Assembly (NCBI GenBank): GCA_003049465.1
Contig: PYSS01000019.1
Coordinates: 248,001-312,000, forward strand
From: Magnaporthiopsis rhizophila
Taxonomy: Eukaryota > Ascomycota > Sordariomycetes > Magnaporthales > Magnaporthaceae
Direction of reading: 5' to 3'
Length of the DNA stretch: 64,000 nucleotides
Below the pieces are notes generated by a model. It did no database searches, was not told the DNA's origin, and worked only from the letters and a program-made list of their open reading frames with translations. Numbering within the stretch: the first letter of the stretch is position 1; each line of letters begins with the position of its first letter. This document shows positions 60,033 through 64,000 of this stretch, piece by piece. Made by a program: the position numbers and the translations under genes.

Positions 60033-61097
60033 ATGTCGCGGCCAAACCCAATGGAGCAGTACCTCATGCGCATGAAGCGCGCCGGAGGCGGCCGGTTCCC
60101 CGGTGGTGGCGCCCCCCCTGGCGTAGGCCTCATTACTGCTCTTCTGGCCGGCGGCGCGGGGCTGTACGTCATCTCCAATTCGCTCTTCAACGTCGACGGT
60201 GGCCATCGCGCCATCAAGTACCGGAGGATAAGCGGCGTGAGCAAGGAGATCTACGGCGAGGGTCAGTAAATCTGTCTCTGTGCCTAACACATGCATCCGG
60301 ATGCCACCTAACAGCCCGCCTCGCAACAGGAACGCACCTGGCCGTCCCATGGTTCGAGACGCCAATCATATACGACGTGCGGGCCAAGCCGCGCAACGTG
60401 TCGTCGCTCACGGGCACCAAGGACCTGCAGATGGTTAACATCACCTGCCGTGTCCTGTCCCGCCCCGACGTCAACGCCCTGCCGCAGATCTACCGCACAC
60501 TGGGCTCCGACTACGACGAGCGCGTGCTGCCCTCCATCGTCAACGAGGTGCTTAAGAGCGTCGTCGCCCAGTTCAACGCGAGCCAGTTGATCACCCAGCG
60601 TGAGATGGTCGCCAGGCTGGTGCGCGAGAACTTGTCGAGGAGAGCGTCCCGCTTCAACATTGTGCTGGACGACGTTTCGCTCACGGTATGTTTGGTTTTG
60701 TTTTGCTTTAGCCTTGCCAGAAACCCTACCCACTTGTTACTAATACAAACATGTCTCCCCGCTCCAGCACCTCGCCTTCTCCCCCGAGTTCACGGCGGCC
60801 GTCGAGGCAAAGCAGGTCGCCCAGCAGGAGGCGCAGCGTGCCGCGTTCGTGGTGGACAAGGCACGGCAGGAGAAGCAGGCCATGGTGGTCAAGGCGCAGG
60901 GTGAGGCGCGCTCGGCCGAGCTCATTGGCGAGGCCATCAAGAAGAGCAAGGCATACGTGGAGCTCAAGAAGCTCGAGAACGCTCGAGCGATTGCGCAATC
61001 GCTGCAGGACGCCGGCGGGCGCAACAGGCTGCTGCTTGACGCCGAGGGCCTTGGCCTTAACGTGTTTGAGAAGGGGGATGGTGGCAAGAAGGAATAA
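60033..61097 (+). CDS. PHB2: Prohibitin-2
   Basis: Exons are 60033-60261, 60330-60685 and 60768-61097. The N-terminus (MSRPNPMEQYLMRMKRAG) is followed by a Gly-rich stretch and a membrane anchor (GLITALLAGGAGLYVISNSLF). The PHB domain includes NVDGGHRAIKYRRISGV, EGTHLAVPWFETPIIYDVRAK, and NVLKS-like NEVLKSVVAQFNASQLITQR. The coiled-coil tail contains AKQVAQQEAQRAAFVVDKAR. Prohibitins form ring complexes with Phb1 in the mitochondrial inner membrane and control m-AAA protease and cristae. Length (about 304 residues) fits the family. The gene is intact. Confidence 0.94.
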
Positions 61098-61436
61098 AAT
61101 CTCTGAAGCGTCATCACGTTCTACTCTCCCTCGGGTCTAAGCGACCAAGTCTCTTGTTTCATGTTCCTTTATTCCGCGGCTTTTCCGCACGGGACCTTGG
61201 CAGGCGCACTCCTATCTCCCACTGTAAATCACCTACTCTCATGTGACGGCAAACTTGGGGGTTTATGTGTAAATCTAGCTACGAACGACCATGCTACAGT
61301 ATAATCTCACTCTCTGGATTTCTATGATGGCTTTAAAAATAGAAGCTGTGTAGCATGTTGAAAACGATATCAAATGAATTTCCGGGTCTAAAAGACGTCG
61401 TGGAATGGAGAATTCTGCTCACAATGCAAAACTCCC
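61098..61436. other. PHB2 3' flank
   Basis: Nothing beyond AT-rich 3' flanking sequence was seen. Confidence 0.5.
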
Positions 61437-61503
61437 ACATACGACCAACCATACCCACTGGAATATACGGGATCCCGTCCGCTCTCCCCTAGTCAAACCA
61501 CAG
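61437..61503 (+). rRNA. Truncated 5S rRNA-like fragment
   Basis: The segment begins acatacgacc, then an extra aacc, then atacccactgg, then cgggatcccgtccgctctcc. This matches the 5' half of a fungal 5S rRNA (loop A/helix II region) in order and spacing, with a 4-nt insertion and a few changes. The 3' half, with the conserved internal control region and the closing complement of helix I, is absent. It is therefore a pseudogene fragment, not a functional 5S gene. Confidence 0.75.
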
Positions 61504-61730
61504 CGGCCCCCGAGCCGGCATACCGCCAGTCCTTGCACGCGCTCGCCACGATCCGGTCCACCGTCCTACCGCCCTCGACCTAGCGCACCAGCGCCAGCAG
61601 CGCGTCGCTCCGCTCGTACGCGAACCCGGGCACCGACCGCGCCGACGCATTAAGTGCGCCCGCCTGCCCCGGTGCCCAGGCCGCGGGCGCGCCCGCGCGG
61701 TGGCCCATGCCCCCCACCGGGGAGTTAGCG
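61494..61730 (-). pseudogene. Broken C-terminal coding remnant next to the 5S fragment
   Basis: On the reverse strand, one frame reads ALNASARSVPGFAYERSD and on to LLALVR, then a TAG stop (at about 61588-61590), and continues in the same frame VEGGRTVDRIVASACKDW to GAAVV and a TGA at 61494-61496. The composition looks like real protein on both sides of the stop. I do not recognise the family. It may be a gene fragment carried with the 5S piece. Confidence 0.35.
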
Positions 61731-61745
61731 GGAAAAGTCGCCGAG

Positions 61746-61775
61746 CCCCCCCCCCCCCCCCCCCCCCCCCTCCTN
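61746..61775 (+). repeat. Poly-C tract with an ambiguous base
   Basis: A run of 25 C is followed by tcct and an N at 61775, marking an unresolved homopolymer. Confidence 0.9.
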
Positions 61776-61789
61776 CCCCCCGCGATGGC

Positions 61790-62496
61790 GTCGGAGCCGC
61801 GGCCCCGTCGTCTTGTTGTAACAATGCAGGGGATAGGACGTTGTTTTGTTTGGTAGATAAAACCAGGTACCGCATCACGTGTTTGTCAAAGAGGTTGTTA
61901 ATTCTGCTACAGTCAAGTCTTGGCGATTGACGGAGGTGGGATTTGTGATGTAAAAATAAAACCCCCCAGTTGCGTCACCCGCACAACCTCAAACGCCCAG
62001 CAAATGCATTGATCCCTTCAGTTTTTATTTACGTAGGCATGGGAACCGCACAGCCCGTGCATGGCGAAAGCCTGCAATCCGGCCGGGGGGAAGATCCAAG
62101 CACGCCCGCCGCCGCCCGGTATGGAAATCAAACTGGCCAAGACGCGCCTGGGTGACTGTATGTAAGGTGTGCCGGGGACCCCACGCATCAACTAGTCCAA
62201 CGGCCGAAAATAGCCTCAGTGGCAAAAACGGTGGCAATGACGGGAACGAGCGAGATAAATATCGCCAAGTCCTCCCGACCTGACAGCCCGATTTTTCTCC
62301 TCCTCTTCACCCTCACTCTCAACATCATCATCTTTTTCCTTTTGTCTTTTCTTTTCTTTTTTTTTTTTTTTTTTTTTTTCCTTTTGTTTTTTTGTTTTCC
62401 TTTTGTTCGTTGTTCTTTCAAACATCAACACAACACCACCACCACCAACTACCTACCTCCAAACCAAACCACCGTCTTCTTCGACCATTCGAGAGA
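61790..62496. other. Intergenic stretch and leader of the small secreted protein
   Basis: No gene was seen up to 62200. A T-rich tract (about 62357-62379) lies about 120 bp before the secreted-protein start, followed by a C/A-rich leader. Confidence 0.45.
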
Positions 62497-62751
62497 ATGC
62501 GTTTCTCAACCGGAACCATCGGCGCTGCCCTCGTGTCGCTCCTGGCGGCCCAGGCCGCCGCGGCGCCCTTCGCCGCTGACACCGAGGCCCCGGTGGCGCT
62601 GGAGGCGCGGGCGGACAAGCGCCCGAGCCCGCCCATCTTCCCCGCCGTCGTGTGCAGCACTCTGGAATGTACGCAAGGACGGGAAAAGGCCTGGTCGAGG
62701 TACTACCAAAAGCTCGCGGAGTGGAGAAAGAGGAACAACAGGTCATCCTGA
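62497..62751 (+). CDS. Small secreted protein with Kex2-type site
   Basis: ATG at 62497 gives MRFSTGTIGAALVSLLAA, a signal peptide with cleavage likely after AAAA. A short pro-region (FAADTEAPVALEARAD) ends in KR, a Kex2-type dibasic site. The mature part of about 43 residues starts PSPPIFPAVVCSTLEC and has two cysteines, then a basic tail ending RNNRSS. At 84 residues, with this layout, it could be a secreted peptide or effector-like protein, but I recognise no family. A decayed copy of its central part follows directly downstream. Confidence 0.6.
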   Translation: MRFSTGTIGAALVSLLAAQAAAAPFAADTEAPVALEARADKRPSPPIFPAVVCSTLECTQGREKAWSRYYQKLAEWRKRNNRSS

Positions 62752-62756
62752 GAGCC

Positions 62757-62862
62757 TGCTTGAGGCGCGGGCAAAAAGTGCCCGAGCGCTCCCATCTTCG
62801 CCGCCGTCATATCGCAACCTTGGAATGCTCCGAGGGACGCCCCGGCCGAGGAGGAGGCCTGA
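62757..62862 (+). pseudogene. Decayed tandem copy of the secreted-peptide segment
   Basis: Nucleotides from cttgaggcgcgggc onward align with 62601-62695 (ctggaggcgcgggc onward). The order LEARA, PSAPIFAAV, LEC and G-R is kept, but single-base deletions change the frame at least twice, so no product is possible as it stands. Confidence 0.65.
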
Positions 62863-64000
62863 GTTAGCCGCCCAGGATTAGGCCGCCGAGGGCGCTCGCT
62901 CCGTCGGGCACACGCCTCCATGGGCTGTGCCGGAGCCGCGCTGGCCGGTCGTTTCTTTGCTCTTTTTCATTTCTTATAGCTGGTTTTGTTTTCCGCGTGT
63001 TTGTTTGCCTTGGTCTGCCCGTTCTCTGTTCAGGTTTTTCGCTGGTTCTTCTTCTTTTGCCTATGTTCTTCTGCTTTTCTGGCCTTTTCTTTTTTTTTTT
63101 TGTGTGTGTTGAGCGTGTTTGTTTGTTTCTTACTTTGCATCATTTTATTTTGGTTCAAGGGTTGTTTTAGCGATTTGGTTTTTTTTTCTCTCTTTATGTT
63201 GGAAGGACAGATAGGTCGCACGAGGCTAGGCAGGGGGATACTTGATCCCGAGAGCCGGTGCCTCCGAGACAGAAGCAACGGGCTTCCTGGCGCGGAGGTC
63301 GTCGGCTTGCCAAGATCACGTATTGAGTCTCGGCATCTGACGGAGCAAGTCTCAAAGCAGGGACTTGCTTTATACGATGGCCCTATTCAGCCGGTGGCAT
63401 AGGATTATATCTAGAAGAGGTTCGCACGCAGGAGCCTCGTTTCCGTTCTTGTTTCTAGACCAGACCTTTAGATATTCAGACAATTAGAATACCCTGTTCT
63501 CACCCAACGCCGTTGACTAACGCAGACAGCCAAGAACACTTTGGCTCCAGCAAAAATGCACGGCTGGTCCGAATTGGAGGATGGTGGCAACCCTTGCCGT
63601 CGCTCATCCCGGGCATGCATCTGCAGGATATCCCGCAGCGGGCCAAAATACCGAGCGACATGTGGGAGGTCAGGCAGACGTTAAAACCGTCGTACTTTTC
63701 GCCATGGCATGCGTTTGCCGGCATTGACCTTGTCCTCGACGCTCCAGTCGCTGATGTGGGAGCTGTGTCAAGGGCGCTGCCAGGGACTGAGGGAGGAGAG
63801 CTTACAGTCCGCAAGGCAAAGCGGACCGGCAACCGTACATCTCGGCCGGGAGGATGGCAGAGCTGTCTGTTCGAGAGAAAAGCTAGAGAGCCACCGGCCG
63901 AGCTCACAATCACACTCGGGACCGAGGTTAAAGGCAGCCGTAATCCCAGTCTGTCCCCAGCGCCTGGCTAGCAAAGGCGCCGAGATGAGGTCAGCTGGTC
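62863..64000. other. Right-end stretch, no assignable gene
   Basis: The left part (62940-63200) is T-rich. Open frames on both strands at 63500-63971 overlap and show no family. A gene continuing past the window edge cannot be excluded. Confidence 0.4.

Noticed and set aside
63513..63971. Frames on both strands near the right edge
   Set aside because: Overlapping frames with no family signal; cannot be supported without sequence beyond the window.

Overview
This is filamentous ascomycete nuclear DNA (Pezizomycotina, most likely a Sordariomycete). The evidence is many short GT-AG introns of about 50-130 nt, a HET-domain gene, a DUF3176 membrane protein, Tf1/sushi-like Ty3-gypsy debris, an intron-containing tRNA-Phe, and fungal versions of Spt7, Leo1, Mob2, prohibitin-2, Pep4-type protease and a CorA-type Mg2+ transporter. 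I cannot name the species.

The window has two compartments. The first ~20 kb is accessory. It holds an AAA ATPase with an N-terminal DUF7025-like region and a frameshift (464-3003), a decayed gypsy integrase (3620-4290), a NUGGC/SLIP-GC-like GTPase split into about a dozen exons (5324-8906), two copies of a dispersed repeat flanking that GTPase (3161-3412, 9893-10178), a DUF3176 membrane protein (10456-12277), a DUF155 mitochondrial protein (13694-15088), and a HET-ankyrin gene whose ankyrin array carries a 2-nt frameshift (15320-18134). A possible LTR with a primer-binding-like site lies at 18518-18728.

From ~20 kb onward the genes are mostly conserved: a Gln/Pro-rich nuclear protein (20152-23510), vacuolar aspartic protease (24890-26235), serine hydroxymethyltransferase (27770-29473), tRNA-Phe (30227-30317), SAGA subunit Spt7 (31330-34902), a VanZ-like membrane protein (36477-37301), a secreted FAD oxidoreductase (37649-40075), a long disordered protein (about 41546-44744), a Tgl-like patatin that lacks both catalytic-dyad residues (45013-47303, with an N gap inside an intron), Paf1-complex subunit Leo1 (48051-49354), Mob2 (50208-52338), a DUF3237 protein (52955-53716), the CorA transporter (55083-57647), CstF-64/Rna15 (58404-59413), prohibitin-2 (60033-61097) and a small secreted protein with a decayed tandem copy (62497-62751 and about 62760-62860). 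A truncated 5S rRNA fragment abuts a broken reading frame and a poly-C tract at 61437-61790.

Divergent pairs sharing a promoter interval are aspartic protease/SHMT, Spt7/VanZ-like, Leo1/Mob2, DUF3237/CorA and CstF-64/PHB2. Several A/T homopolymers of 38-45 nt occur, one of them interrupted by the assembly gap. I saw no CRISPR array and no clear biosynthetic cluster. The most promising unusual items are the dyad-less patatin, the block-duplicated and frameshifted HET-ANK gene, the peptide gene with a decayed duplicate, and the 5S-derived junction.
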